A DNA stretch of 64,000 nucleotides from Capillidium heterosporum (GCA_016630905.1 WBMQ01000011.1:310001-374000), one strand, 5' to 3'. Positions 21,946 through 33,581 are shown, counted from the first letter of the stretch. Numbers and translations: made by a program. Notes: generated by a model not told the origin, from the letters alone.

Positions 21946-23155
21946 CTAAGACTTAGAATTAAACCTTCTAGTTGAATTACGGGAATCGGATCTCATACTA
22001 GAGTTGGATGAGTTGGGGGCGGATATGCTAAGCTTATTAAATACTTTGGATTTCACCTTGGAGTAGTCAGGGATAGGGAAGGAGGGGATTTTGAACTTGA
22101 GTTTAGACTTCGAACCATTGCTACCTTCCTTTTCGTTGACCTTTTCGTTGATCTTTTGGATGGCGTCGACAATCTTATCCTTGTTCATTAATCGATCCCT
22201 TGCTCTCTTAGCAGTGTACTTCGTGCAACGATCTATGAGTTCACTAGTACTTCTACTAATAGTGTTGACGGTGCGTGTGGGTTTCGATATGGTGAGGTGT
22301 GGCTTATGAAGTTTAAGTTGTGGGTTAGGGACTGGATCGTATGTGATCGATCTCTTTATGGAGCTAACTGAAGTAACTTGCCTCTCCAAACTACCCTTGG
22401 ACTTGACGACATTAGTACTACTGTTATCATCACTACCAGCTATATCCAAATCCCAGCTGGGGAATCTTTTACTCAAAAGTCGGCCAAGCTCCTTACCGTC
22501 GTTCCTAATACCTGGAGACTTATCTTCAATCATAAAATTAATGTAAGCCACTAGTTCTGTCTCTAGGTTTGCCAGCAGGGAATCTTCTACATGTCTCTGA
22601 CAATCCACTAGCACGGAAAGGCAGTTCTCCTTAATGAACAAAGACTTGGTATTCTTGGACGTGCGAATAACTAGTCGAACTAATGTTTTGTGCGAGGAAT
22701 TGGTTACTAAAACAGCCAAAGTAGCTTTTGTGGCCTTTCGAATTACACCATTAGATCTACCTAGGTTGCTCAATAGCTTTGGTATTAGAGGTAGCAGAAT
22801 TTTTTGGATATCTTGCTTCAATATGCAGCTTAAAGTAGATAGTAAATTTAAGACTGTTAAGCAGAGCTGAGTACGATCGGAATTTAACTAAAAAATATCA
22901 ATACTATTTTCTAATTTTAAAATAAGATGCACTTACGTATACTAAAAAAGGAGTACTTAAACTTAGCATATGGTCTATAAATTTGGGAAATGTTGCTACC
23001 TCATTATCCTCGATTATCTTTACCAACAGTTTTAAAGTTGAGTTTATGGTATCCCAGTTCCCAGGTGTATCAACTGAATTTAGTATAGCTTGATTTTGTT
23101 TGAACCATAGGTTGTAGCTGGAATTGTCCTTTATGTCGTGAGTTGTCGCTTTCAT
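21946..23155 (-). CDS. CLASP/TOG-domain-like microtubule-associated protein
   Basis: Two exons (23155-22937 and 22887-21946) around a 49-nt intron with GTAAGT donor and TTTTAG acceptor give 386 residues. Residues about 10-200 are HEAT-type helices resembling the CLASP N-terminal TOG domain (TQLCLTVLNLLSTL, LLPLIPKLLSNLGRSNGVIR, NCLSVLVDC, IEDKSPGIRNDGKELGRLL). The C-terminal 180 residues are basic and Ser/Thr/Lys-rich (SKSKLKFKIPSFPIP, RNSTRRFNSKS), as in the microtubule-lattice-binding linkers of CLASPs. Family members stabilise spindle or cortical microtubules. At 386 residues with one TOG domain it is much shorter than Stu1/Cls1 (over 1000), so it is a CLASP-like minimal protein rather than a proven orthologue. 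It sits alone between two inverted repeat arms. Confidence 0.65.
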
Positions 23156-23774
23156 CGTCTGTACTTTGTTTTCGTTTTGAACCAATTCTCAATATCCTTG
23201 CTCTCTTTGAGCCTATAGCTTTGAAATTTTTTAGCAAAATTTAGCAAGCTTACTAATCAATCCAATTAAATTTAGCCAATTAAAACATTTGATAGAGGTT
23301 GTTTATTGGATTGCTAATGGATAGATGTGGCACATTACTTCTAACTAAAATACTAGGAATTGCCAATAGCTCAAATAAATTGCTTCATGCTCACAAGACT
23401 AAAGGCTGCTGCTTTAGATCTTTGCCGTAAAATATTTTTGATAGAACTATATTTGGATTTTCAGATATGATCATTTTTAATATGACTTCCAAAGATCACT
23501 ATTAACTATCTTATTCAAGAAACCAGTAAATGGAATTGTACCACTACAGTTTTACAATCGATGTATTCTTAAAGATGCAAAGTATTAGAATATTACTGGT
23601 AGTGACTTTGATATCTAAGAAACATAAATTAAATGTACAATGTAAAACTAATACATGTTCTTTAAATGATTTTGAAGCGCTATGCCAATCTATTCAGGGA
23701 ACTTGTTGAAAGACACAAAATCGCTAATATACAGAGGTGGTAGCTATTATCAGGTCGACGGGTCAACTTAGAAG
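23156..23774. other. Spacer between CLASP-like gene and right repeat arm
   Basis: AT-rich 5' flank of the CLASP-like gene. No other coding frame is supportable. Confidence 0.35.
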
Positions 23775-24127
23775 CAACTGCTACACTGTTTAGTTTTAGA
23801 TGCATTCTCTTTACAATTGAATATAAAGTAACACATAATCCTGAACAGATCAGTATACGATAGCTGTACATGTGTTAAAGGCAAAGTAAAGTACTTTAAA
23901 AGGTCTCAAAAGACGAAGGTTTAGAGAACATTATAACCTTTGTTCGTACATATAGCCGCGAACATGGAGAGATAGTAATATAGCTTAAAGAATATTTTTG
24001 ATATAGTGCTAATGGAGTTTTCCTAGCAGACACATGTTTTACAAACAAGATGTCTGACTTTGGCAATATGGCATTTACTAAATTTGCATTTATAACGATG
24101 TCAAAACGTTTAGCAAGTCGATCTTTC

Positions 24128-24147
24128 ATGCAACCGACATGGACATA
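24128..24147 (+). promoter_or_regulatory. Conserved upstream element of B copy 2
   Basis: ATGCAACCGACATGGACATA, 213 bases upstream of the TATA box at 24341. Identical to copy 1 because it lies inside the repeat. The informative comparison is with the diverged copy 3 promoter, where 18 of 20 bases are kept. Confidence 0.5.
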
Positions 24148-24340
24148 GCTACACAAATAGATTTTTGCTTTACACTTGTAGCATTGTCTTCATACTTGCT
24201 AAAAAATTAGAATTGCTACCAAAAATGACAATTAGTAGCAATAAAGCTACACTATGTATAGCCTCGATAAGCATATGGCACGAAGCTTAAGGTTTTGAGG
24301 AACATGGTGGTATTCTTTAGATGTATAGTCAGAAATACAC

Positions 24341-24347
24341 TATAAAA
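24341..24347 (+). promoter_or_regulatory. TATA box of B copy 2
   Basis: TATAAAA 82 bases upstream of the ATG at 24423, in the context ACACTATAAAAGAAGGACTT. Confidence 0.65.
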
Positions 24348-24422
24348 GAAGGACTTGTGGACTTCAAATCTATATCAAACCAAACAGACAATACAAAGCA
24401 GTGCTTTCAACAAATCTTCAAC

Positions 24423-24914
24423 ATGCAATTCAAACTCACCTCTGTCCTTTCCATCTTCGCCATCGCCTTGACCGCTTGCCAGGCTGCAACCGACAAGATT
24501 GATGCCAAAGTTGAGTCTCTTGCCACAACCGAGCAACTCGGCAAAGTCACCACTTTAGAATCAGCCGCTGATGCCTTCAGCTCCTTCGATCCTCGTACCT
24601 TTGGAGTCCAAGACGGCTTAGTCGGTGATGTATTCAACGGTATCTTAGGCCAGTGTGGTGGTGGCCGTTGCAACAACTTCCAGTACTACGGACCCCAGTA
24701 TGGTGGATACTACTCCATTTACTATCCCTACAGCTACTACCAGTACAACTGGGATGGTTCTTACACCGTCTATTTGTACAACTTCAACGGCTACGGGTAC
24801 TCCAACACCATTGCCATCACCTGCTACAACAACAACTTCAACTTCTCTCCTTACAACCAAGGATACCTCTACCGTGTTCCCCAAAACTCCCGCTGTATCG
24901 TCCGCTACATCTAA
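24423..24914 (+). CDS. Protein B, copy 2
   Basis: Encodes the same 163 residues as copy 1: signal peptide, linker, and Tyr/Asn/Gly-rich domain with cysteines 78, 83, 134 and 158. The coding sequence uses mostly C-ending codons (AAC, TAC, TCC, ATC), in contrast to the AT-rich surroundings, which suggests strong expression. The next member of the A family in the same direction is the decayed copy at 28125, but here a DOMON-b561 gene lies in between. Confidence 0.8.
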   Translation: MQFKLTSVLSIFAIALTACQAATDKIDAKVESLATTEQLGKVTTLESAADAFSSFDPRTFGVQDGLVGDVFNGILGQCGGGRCNNFQYYGPQYGGYYSIYYPYSYYQYNWDGSYTVYLYNFNGYGYSNTIAITCYNNNFNFSPYNQGYLYRVPQNSRCIVRYI

Positions 24915-24965
24915 AATATGTATTTTGGCTTTTATGTGTAGGCATAATAAACTATTATTTATTGA

Positions 24966-25471
24966 GCTTTTTGAATGTACTATTTATACTTGTATTTTAT
25001 GTATAAAGTTTTAAATTTCAGTTTTGATATAATAGAGTTGTAGTAATGGGTTTCCATATCTCTTTACTTGTAATGAGTTCAATACCTTCAATCATCAGCC
25101 TTAGTTTATAACCTCTTGGATTACTACCTTGGGCTTTGACGCTGTACACTTTTAAGAAAGTGGTAAGTTGAAATCAACTTACATAGCCAAGAAAAGCCTC
25201 CCATTCTTCAGGAGAGGTCACAGGTACAATATCAAAAACCCTTCAACTTGGAAAGTAGATTATCTTACCCTATTGATCCATAGATCAATTAGAAATATCA
25301 GCAGCAAATCAACGGCCAAGTTCCCAACTAATTAGCTTCCAACCCAATAGTATTAATTGTTGATGCTTCTATTTTTAGTTTCAGGAATTCTACCGACCAA
25401 GTATAAATCCACACTTTAGTTCAAAAGCTTCTAAAAGTTCTTTTCTTTCTATTTCAATTCAATTCGACGAG
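24966..25471. other. Intergenic region
   Basis: Spacer between B copy 2 and the DOMON-b561 gene. No gene seen. Confidence 0.35.
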
Positions 25472-26823
25472 ATGCGCCTTAAATTTTTGAACCACCTCAA
25501 CTTATTGTTTGTTTTGTTAACCTTGATCACTTGTCAACAAGCACCTTTGACCGATCAGCTGATACGAGGTAGCTGCAACATAGAGATAACTTAAAGTAAC
25601 TCTTTGATATAGATCCGGTAAAGACCTGTGTAGCTGAAGATCCAAGTGTATGTTTCCAAATCCAAGATCTAGGTGCCAAAGTCGAATTTACTTTCAACTA
25701 TCCCAAGTCCTACGGGTATTTTTACAACATAAATCCTTCCAAACTAACATTCTTACTAGATGGGTAGGCTTAGGCCTCGGACTTTGGATGGCCAATGCCG
25801 ATATGACAGTAGCCTGGTACACCGACGGCAATTTTACCGTAAGCGATAGACGCGGTCACTCCAACCTAGACGCCCTCTACGACAAGCAGCAGGACATCGA
25901 AGTCGATTATACTAAATCGATGGTAGTTGGTGACAAACTACAACTCGTCTACCGTCGACTTAAAGATACTGGCGACGTGGTTGGAGACTCTATAATAACA
26001 GAAGATACTGAAGATTTCATCTGGGCCTACTCAAAAACAAATCCAAACACTAAAGACGCTAAATCAAACTTGGAACTGCATGATTTGTTTGGTAGGTTCA
26101 GAATGAACATGTATCAAGGCGAAGCCAAGACCATGGCACCTGCTATCCAATCTACAGCCAACCTCATCCACGGTATACTGCTTGTACTTAGTTGGAACCT
26201 CATACCTTACTTTGGCATCCTCTGTGCCGGGCCATTACGACCAAGATTGGGCAAGTGGTGGTTTAAGGCTCACTATATCTTGCTTGGCATCTTTGGTCCG
26301 TCAATTGCTCTGGTTGGTGTAATCCTGGCTATAGTTTTCAAAGTTGGGCTACACTTCAATTCCACTCATGAGGTAGAATAGTTTTTGTAGCAGAATGTTT
26401 ACTTTTTATATTAGGTTGTCGGACTGATTGTTATTATATTGATGACTTTGCAAGTTGGGTTAGGTATACTGATCGATAGACTGTATAATGAAAACCGCGA
26501 AAAGGTAATTTGTTTTTACCGCTAGTATTCATTTCCACAAATAGATTCCTTGGTATGATAAAGTACACTGGTGGACCGGTAGACTTCTATATATCCTTGC
26601 CCAGGTTTCTATCGTGTTAGGTATTCAGAGGTGGGATGGTGATGCCTCCAATATGCTGGGAATTTGGGTAGCTTACTCGGTTGTACTATTTTTGGAAGTA
26701 GGGCTTTATGCTTTTTTAAAACGTCCAACTCAAAAAGTCGCACAATGGCTAGCTGGATCTTCCCAACAGAAGGATTTAGAGAGCAAATCTAAAGATGAGT
26801 TGATACTTGGCGTTACCTATTAA
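25472..26823 (+). CDS. DOMON domain-cytochrome b561 membrane protein
   Basis: Five exons (25472-25568, 25613-25715, 25760-26372, 26415-26504, 26545-26823) join exactly to 394 codons, 393 residues. A signal peptide (about 1-22, LLFVLLTLITCQQ) precedes a DOMON domain (about 33-190), recognised by FNYPKSYGWVGLGLGLWMANADMTVAW after splicing. About five transmembrane helices (230-375) form a b561 ferric-reductase-like core with candidate haem histidines in NLIHGILLVLSW, FKAHYILLGIFG and KVHWWTGRLLYI. Such proteins move electrons across a membrane, often with an extracellular haem- or sugar-binding DOMON module, and resemble the cytochrome part of cellobiose dehydrogenase-type systems. The gene is inserted between B copy 2 and the A relic. 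Confidence 0.88.
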
Positions 26824-28100
26824 ATTTTTGCTGTTATTCCAGTATTAAGATATAGTCTGAAATAGTTCCTATAATTTTTCTATGTATGTATGTTTATATA
26901 TTCTGTCGACTATACAATATTGGTATTTGATGAATAGCTATAGCTAACTTACAATTTAGATTCAGCCATAAAAATCCCTTATAAAAGGCACTTGGTTTCT
27001 CTATTTCAGGATATCACTTTAGAACCCGTTTGCTAAGAGTCAGTCTTTGACGGCTTAAGGTATAGCTAATGTGTCAGAGCCCACTAATAGTTAGTGGGAT
27101 ATTGGAAAGAGCCAAGATTCAACTTGTTTATGGTGCATTGAAGTACCAATATGAAAAATATGGAATTTAAATTGAAGTCAGGAGCCGTTATACTAGGTGA
27201 CCTATAAGTTCAATTTTAAATTACTAGTATTTTTTAAAAAATAAGAGTTTTACAGTCAATTGTAAAATATTTATGGACTCATTTAATAGTTAGTCAAGCA
27301 CTAATGAAATAAATTTTGGATGCAAGTATTGGCTTGCAAAAGTACGATGACATAAATCAATACCTTTGTTGAATTGGAATAAACTAATATATAAGGGTTT
27401 TTTTAGCTCTAATAATAACAGTTATCGCTATCAAAGTCCTAGGAAATATAAACCATATATATATAATTGTGAAAATGAGATATTCACCTAGATAAATATG
27501 AATATACTCAATTGGTTAACTTGATTCAACTGATGCTTTTATATTGAGTAGTATTTTTTACATTAAATATACCATAAAGTATATAGTAGTCAACCCAGTC
27601 TTTGTTCGTCGATTTCAAAAGCCTTCACCAAGCCCTAGACACATTTCTTAATCTTAGAATACAAATCTTAATATACTTAACTAATTGTCCAACTTTTCTT
27701 AAGGTATGATCAGTTATAAGTAGCCAAGATTTAAACTTTTGTATCTTTTTAATAGTATTTTCGATCTTGAGCAACTTGATACATTTAAGGTTTTGAAGAA
27801 ATTTATAATAAAGTCGATTTACGAACTACATACACAAAAATATACTACATAAGTACAATTCTGTATTCTATTGTGACAATATAAAACTCAGGACTATTTC
27901 TTGTTGTTACATAAGCAGGAGTTGGAAATTCTATGAACCAGCTACTCAAAAGTGTATAAGTAATAACCTACAATTCTATTGAGATGGATCTGAATTTAAT
28001 ATAGTTTTCCTTTTATAGAAAGATATGAAGCTTGAGAATTTGATCGACGTTTCCAAACCATATATGTAAACAATTTTATAACGGCACATTTCAAAATATC
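26824..28100. other. Intergenic region
   Basis: AT-rich, about 1.3 kb, with no supportable coding frame, RNA or repeat. Confidence 0.4.
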
Positions 28101-28124
28101 GAATAGTGAGCCATAGAATTGATC

Positions 28125-29331
28125 CCAGTTCTAGCAATCATAAAGTATTTTACATCCAAAAATTAAAGATCGACATTGCTGGCAACCATAATACCTATAA
28201 TAGCAGCCATCGCCCTACCCTGCCACATATTTGGATTTACAGCGATATCCGAGCCTGGAACTATACGCATTCTATTTTTAGACAAAGCATTCCAACAATT
28301 AGAAGCTTTTCAACTACTAGGCAGATTATCGATAAATGAAAAAACTTCCTCATAATCAAGCTTCCCGTAATATAGCCAAAAAATTAATTTGGATATCTTG
28401 ATAGTAACCTGGAAGGATACTGGTCGAAAATTTAGTTTCAGTGTAGGACATGGCCATTAGAATTTTAGATGAGTCTATGCCTGTCATTAGAAACCCCAAT
28501 TTTTCAGATATAACCTTTGAGTATGAGATGAGTCGCATTCCAATTGTAGTTGGTAACAAACCTGGTGGTACGATTAAAACGATCCCACTGGATGAGTACT
28601 TGAAGGAAATCTACAAGTATATCAACCTACCTTATGGTACGAACCTTTATGAAGCTAGCACCAATTTAATCTAGAAGATTCTGACGTCTTGCACATTTTA
28701 GCCACTAGCAAAGGCACCTCACCACAGCTACCTACTACCAATGGCTATGAGCACCAGAAGCTATACTACAATGACAACGGCGTCAAGCGAGCTTTAACTG
28801 CCAAACGACTATCACAAACTCGACTAGATCAAGGAAAAACTGATCTCAAAGCACCAAAGACCGAGGAAAAAACTAAAGCAAACAGTGTGCTCGTCATCCA
28901 AGTTCCTCTAAAACACAAGGAATTCAAAAGGCATCCACTAAACCCGCTCATAAGTCTTGTGATGGTGGAAGAAGATACTGAAAAGTATGATGATTCCCTA
29001 GTTGTAAGAAAAGCCAAAAATATGATGAATTCAAGAATTATTGATGTCAAGGACGCTATAGTTTCCCTTTCTGGACAGGCTTTAACGAGTATCCCAAGAT
29101 AACTTGAAAGATCGAAAGGGATCCTAGGTTTTCAATTAAAGCTACTATCCAGTTCTACAAAGCAGCTAATAACGACAAAGTGAGTGAAGAGGTTATAAAG
29201 GTCATCTACAGTAGCATTGAAAAAGCTAGGAAACAGAGTGATTACTACGGCTCTTTGATAACCGCTATAGTGAGGTTCGAAATCAAAGGATCACTACTCT
29301 CGATACTTATAACTTTTATAGATTATTTTAA
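28125..29331 (+). pseudogene. Decayed copy of gene A (A-prime)
   Basis: Aligns with gene A from its N-terminal hydrophobic segment (IIAAIALPCHIFGFTAISEP at about 28190-28255, against the LLPLIIIVLPNYIFGLSVVTEP region) to its last residues (DNRYSEVRNQRITTLDTYNF, stop at 29331). Long identical stretches survive (MPVIRNPNFSDITFEYEM, ILATSKGTSPQLPTTNGYEH). The TWEDTAR block is lost, at least one segment between YEAS and ILATSKG is deleted, and several frame changes interrupt it. A real pseudogene. Its GATCAAGG at about 28827 shows the ancestral state of the site where gene A has an extra C. Confidence 0.85.
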
Positions 29332-29524
29332 ATTTATTTTGAAATAATTACTCCATCATACTATAGAGGGCCCATTTTTGAAATACTTTATAAAATACAA
29401 TTGTTGCTAAGGTATGTATAATATTATAATGGTGGATCCTCAATTTACTATGGTAAACAAAGTTATCTTCAGTAAAGGGCAGATTCGTCCATCAAGTCCC
29501 TTAAATCTTGAATATTCTATCTTT

Positions 29525-29640
29525 GTTGTCAGCTACCTAAAGAGACCTTGGAACACATACTTTTGCCTAACCCTTTAGCCAAAAGGCTATTGAGTCTTCA
29601 TTCTGCACATTCTAAACTAATTTGATGACCTCAATGTACC
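29525..29640 (+). pseudogene. F-box relic
   Basis: One plus-strand frame reads QLPKETLEHILLPNPLAKRL followed by LSLHSAHSKLI and two stops. The LPKE-LEHIL core is a typical F-box start. Nothing convincing continues downstream, so only a fragment remains. It lies 570 bases from the C-terminal end of the F-box gene at 30212-31535 and on the opposite strand. Confidence 0.4.
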
Positions 29641-30211
29641 TACGATTACCTTGACTACCATAAAACAAGCTGTGTGGTTTTAGAGATAACAAGTTGTTAT
29701 TTTGATTGGTAGTGATAGTGTAGGATATTCATACCAATTGCACAAAGAACCTTATTAAACTCAATTCTCTTCCACTTCTTTCATCTTGATTTGGGAATGG
29801 CTTACTTTATTCACAAAAGAGGAGTTACACTTGATCAATTTCTCTTGATCGGTTCAGGGTCATAGAACTCCACCTGCTTTTGGTTTCTTGATTTTTTTAT
29901 TATCCAATCAACAATAAAAAATGTGGGATAAATAGTTTAGCAATATATATTTATTTTGAAAACCCACTAAACAACAAGATGTGACATTGTTAACTTAAAG
30001 GAAAACGTATCCAAAATAAGTTACATTTGTATTTGAAGAGATTTACTCATCTAACCTTTTCCATCTGAGGCAAATATGTCATGTATTTGATGTATAGAAC
30101 TTAGAATCAATTTTATCGTTAACAGAAAAATGTAAAAAACAAAACTTACCTTGAAAGGAATTAGTGTATTTTATTTGTAGTATCATGGGTTATAAAAGAT
30201 TTGCAATAAAG

Positions 30212-31535
30212 TTAGAATTCTTCAGTAAATTTAAGTAGGTTGGGGGCATAGGCTAAAAGTCGGTCTTTAAGTTGGACGGGGGCAGAGATGAGGCTTAGGT
30301 GCAACAGGTTATCAAAGTAGATATCTGGGGCTGAAGCTACCTTTGAAATAACTTTATTACTATCTCTATTATCAAACCTGAACTTCAATCGGTGGCATCG
30401 GTTCAAAGTTTGTATGAACCTAAATATAGCGATGTTGAACCTACCCCAGCAGTCGATCTCAAAGCTCTTCAATTTGGTCAATTTGTTGACTTTGAAACCG
30501 GCAGAGTTAAAGTCCTTAACATCCGATATTCCACTATCATCTAGCCACCCATCTTTATACAAAGCTAAACCTTCTAAGTTGCAAAGCAAAGTGAAAATGC
30601 ATTTTAAAGCTGCCGTACAGTCGTTGTATTTGAAGCTCACCTTCAAGAACCTTAAATTTAAAAAGTTTCCGATAAGCGTTTGATTGTCTGATCTAAATAT
30701 GGCGACACTGAAGTTGATAAGTTTGGGCCAAAGCTCACCCAACACCGACTCAACTATCACTTTCATACCGTTTGTCTCTAATTTCTTTAAATTAGGCCAA
30801 TACTTAGGGTTAACTAAATAGTCTATCAACCTACCCTGGTAGTCTATATATAGGAACGATAGATAGGTAACTTTCTCGAACTTCATTAGCTTATAACTTG
30901 AGTGATGATTTAAAGTGCTAACCCTTAAAAGCTTCAAGCGCTTCAAATTTGGAAAATTGATATGTATGGAGTTGAAGAAATTGGAATGCAAATTGGCATA
31001 TCCTACCTCTAACCAAGTCAAGCTTGGGTTGGTAAAGTTATCTAGAAAATTGGTAGACGTAAGAGTGTGGACTGTTAGCTTGGATAAGTTGCTAAAGTGG
31101 CTACTATAAGGAACCAAATCTAAATTCAGGAGGGAAAGATTACATATTATTAAAGATCCCAAGCTTATATTTCCCTAATAAACTGGAATTGAGCAACTCG
31201 GCCATCATATATTGCGAAGGGTTGTACAAATCCAAATGCTTGCATTTTCTATAAAAATGGATGCCTTTACCATAGATGAACGGACAAGAGTAAGATAAAT
31301 CATCAATACGATTTACATATATGTCGAAATATTTATCTATTATAAGCCTTCCACTTTCTTTGGTCGATTGGTTGCATTTGTATCTATTGTAAAAAACAGC
31401 TAAAAACAGGAAGGGGTGTACCAACTCGTAAAAGTATTTGTTCTGCACCAGCAGCCTATATAGCGTCACTATATCTAAATATCCTAACACCGTTTCCAGC
31501 ACCTCCAAAGGTAAATTCGCTAGCACTGCCGCCAT
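30212..31535 (-). CDS. F-box/LRR-like protein, one +1 frame break
   Basis: Span of 441 codons plus one base; 440 residues if the extra base is ignored. The N-terminus has a clear F-box (LANLPLEVLETVLGYLDIVT, residues 5-24, then LYRLLVQNKYFYELVHPFLF). The remainder is an LRR-like array (FPNLKRLKLLRVST, WPNLKKLETNGMKV, LLNLDLVPYSSHFSNLSKLT). The first frame stops shortly after residue 125 in KLGIFNNM, while the next frame continues with KLGSLIICNLSLLNLDLVPY. The alignment with the pseudogene at 31889-32761 (SSLLSYRF...FNLVPY) shows that the second reading is the family sequence. The break is the GGG at 31158-31160 in a CTT-GGG-A context. Predicted SCF substrate receptor; target unknown. Confidence 0.7.
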
Positions 31536-31888
31536 GTTCTTTTACGTTTTCTTTAAAGCTGAGTAAAAACTAAAAGCATCAAATGCAAAGCAGATTTCTT
31601 AAACTGAGAAATGAATCTAACAAAAACTGGCCTGATTAAAATGAAATGATTGGATTAGGAATATGCCTGATTTCAATAATTTGAACTTTTGATAAGATTC
31701 GAATAGTAATAGAAAGCAATGCTAGTTTTAATTACTATACCTTTCACATTTCGCCTCAAATTGAATAATGATAACAAATAGTTTCTAAAATAAAGGAATA
31801 TATACTTTTTAAGGCAGCTAGTATAAAGCAACAAGTTTATATATCGCCAAAACACAATATTAGTTTGGATTGCTTCACTTGGAAACGT

Positions 31889-32761
31889 TTACAAGTAAAT
31901 TTTGTATCTCATGTTGAATTTACCATAACCTTTAGTATAAACCCAAAAGCTTAATGTACATAGATTACTATAAAAACTCTGTACATCGAAAAGTATACTT
32001 TGTTTGATAAAATCGATAAGATTTAGGAAGTACAGATGAAAGATAAAGTTGTACTGAACACTATTTGTAGTAAATGTAGACAAAAAATGAATAGCAAGTT
32101 CAAAAGTGATATCGGAGAAATATGGCGAAGCAGATTTGATATAAAGTTGCAGTAAGTTGAGATCATAAGCCAAGAATCAATCCTTAAGTTGGGAAAATTT
32201 TCCTGGGTGGAAGTAAGGATGGCTTGCTCGAAAAATATACTACCTGCCTCTAGCCAAGTTAAGTTTGAGTTGTCATATGAACTTATAAATTGGATAAGCA
32301 CGAATTCGTAGATCGCTAACTTGTTTAAGTTGCGTAGATAGCTTACAGTAAGGCACTAAATTGAATTTAATCAAACACAAATAACTTCAAAGCATTAAAT
32401 CTATAGCTCAACAAACTCGAGCTTACTAACTCACCCATATATTCTTGGGAACCGTTTTTAGCACTAAGCACCTAGCCATGACGTAAAAACTCAACAGTTT
32501 ATGGTTTTTAGTTATGCCGTCTCCATTTAAAGCTTCGATACGATCTGCATATCGGTTAAAGTATCTATTCACTAGAGTCATATATCCTTATGTTTCATCA
32601 TGATGCTTATGCTTCCTATAGAAAGTAGCTAGAAATATATAAGTACGGGCTATATTACGGATGTGTCAGCTCTATATCAACAACTTATAAAGCGCTACTA
32701 TACCCAATCAAACTAATATTTCATCTAGTACATCCAGCAATAAGTTCACCAACTCAATCAT
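31889..32761 (-). pseudogene. Decayed F-box/LRR-like gene
   Basis: From an ATG at 32761 the frame reads MIELVNLLLDVLDEILV, stop, LGIVALYKLLI, stop, then FLATFYRKHKH. It matches LANLPLEVLETVLGYLDIVTLYRLL and FLAVFYNRYKC of the gene at 30212-31535 position by position. Further on, SQEYMGELVSSSLLSYRFNA corresponds to SQYMMAELLNSSLLGKYKLG. Numerous stops and frame changes. It lies directly upstream of that gene on the same strand, so the pair arose as a tandem duplication. Confidence 0.75.
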
Positions 32762-33283
32762 CTTGGTTGTCCAAGGAAGCGTGTTGAAAATTGAGCCTTT
32801 AGATTTATACCCACTCTATATAAAGAGTTTGAAAATAAAATGGCTCTTCATTGAATAAGCATCATAATTAATTATAATTACTTGATTAACTTTGTTATTA
32901 TGATCAAATTGATGTAAAGGCTATTTAAAATCTTATATCGAAAAGTCTCAAATCAACTGTATCATAACTAGTTATTTGGATTATTTTATGGACAATTAAA
33001 TTGGATGCATGTTTTTGAAATGTAAATTACAGCCCTGTTCAAGTAAACTGGAGTAGTTTTATATTTGTATTTGTAGAAAAGCATCTACTTTTTATAAACA
33101 GTTATATATTTTCGTTAGGCCACTAATGGAATTATACTTTTGTCAATCATATGCTTAACTTTACTATTTAGTTCAACAAAAGTGAATGACTATGCTTAAA
33201 CTAAACTTAAGCATAGCCACTCAGTTTTACTGAACCGAGTAGTAACCATAAAGACGCCAAAACGCCAAGTGCATCAATGTCCA
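32762..33283. other. Intergenic region
   Basis: AT-rich, no gene. It contains the distal promoter of B copy 3. Confidence 0.35.
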
Positions 33284-33303
33284 ATGCAGCCGACACGGAC
33301 ATA
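33284..33303 (+). promoter_or_regulatory. Conserved upstream element of B copy 3
   Basis: ATGCAGCCGACACGGACATA, differing at two positions from the element in copies 1 and 2 and located 216 bases upstream of the TATA box, against 213 there. Downstream, GGCACGAA near 33431 also matches GGCACGAA near 24278. The rest of the interval is poorly conserved. Confidence 0.5.
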
Positions 33304-33499
33304 TCTTCTATATAAATGAGTTTGCTTGCTTTAAATTGATACCGTCATTGAAAATGCAAACTGTGTCTATCGTTCTTATAAATGTCAATAATAAGCAGTA
33401 AATTTACGGCATGTATGTCCTTGATCAATGTACATGGCACGAAACTGAAGGCTTTGCAAAAGCCGTGGTCTCCATTAATCGTACAACTAAAAAATCCAC

Positions 33500-33506
33500 T
33501 ATAAAA
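33500..33506 (+). promoter_or_regulatory. TATA box of B copy 3
   Basis: TATAAAA, 82 bases before the ATG at 33582, in CCACTATAAAAGGAGGATTT. Same spacing as in the other two copies. Confidence 0.65.
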
Positions 33507-33581
33507 GGAGGATTTGTGGACTTCAGACCTACATCAAATCAATCAAAAACCTAAAGCTGTGCTTTCAACAAAACCTTCAAC

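Larger units (their letters stand above)
23775..24965 (-). repeat. Right arm of the 1.19-kb inverted repeat
   Basis: Reverse complement of 20236-21426 with a single observed mismatch. It carries B copy 2 and its promoter. The 2.35-kb spacer between the arms holds only the CLASP-like gene. Such near-identity implies a recent duplication or recent gene conversion. Confidence 0.93.

Noticed and set aside
20236-24965. Interpreting the inverted repeat as a transposon or foldback element
   Set aside because: The arms hold an ordinary gene with promoter, and there are no target-site duplications, terminal motifs or transposase in the spacer.
25650-26381. Start of the DOMON-b561 gene at 25650
   Set aside because: That frame begins inside an exon in the wrong frame. 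The spliced model from 25472 supplies a signal peptide and the missing DOMON strand and closes exactly in frame.
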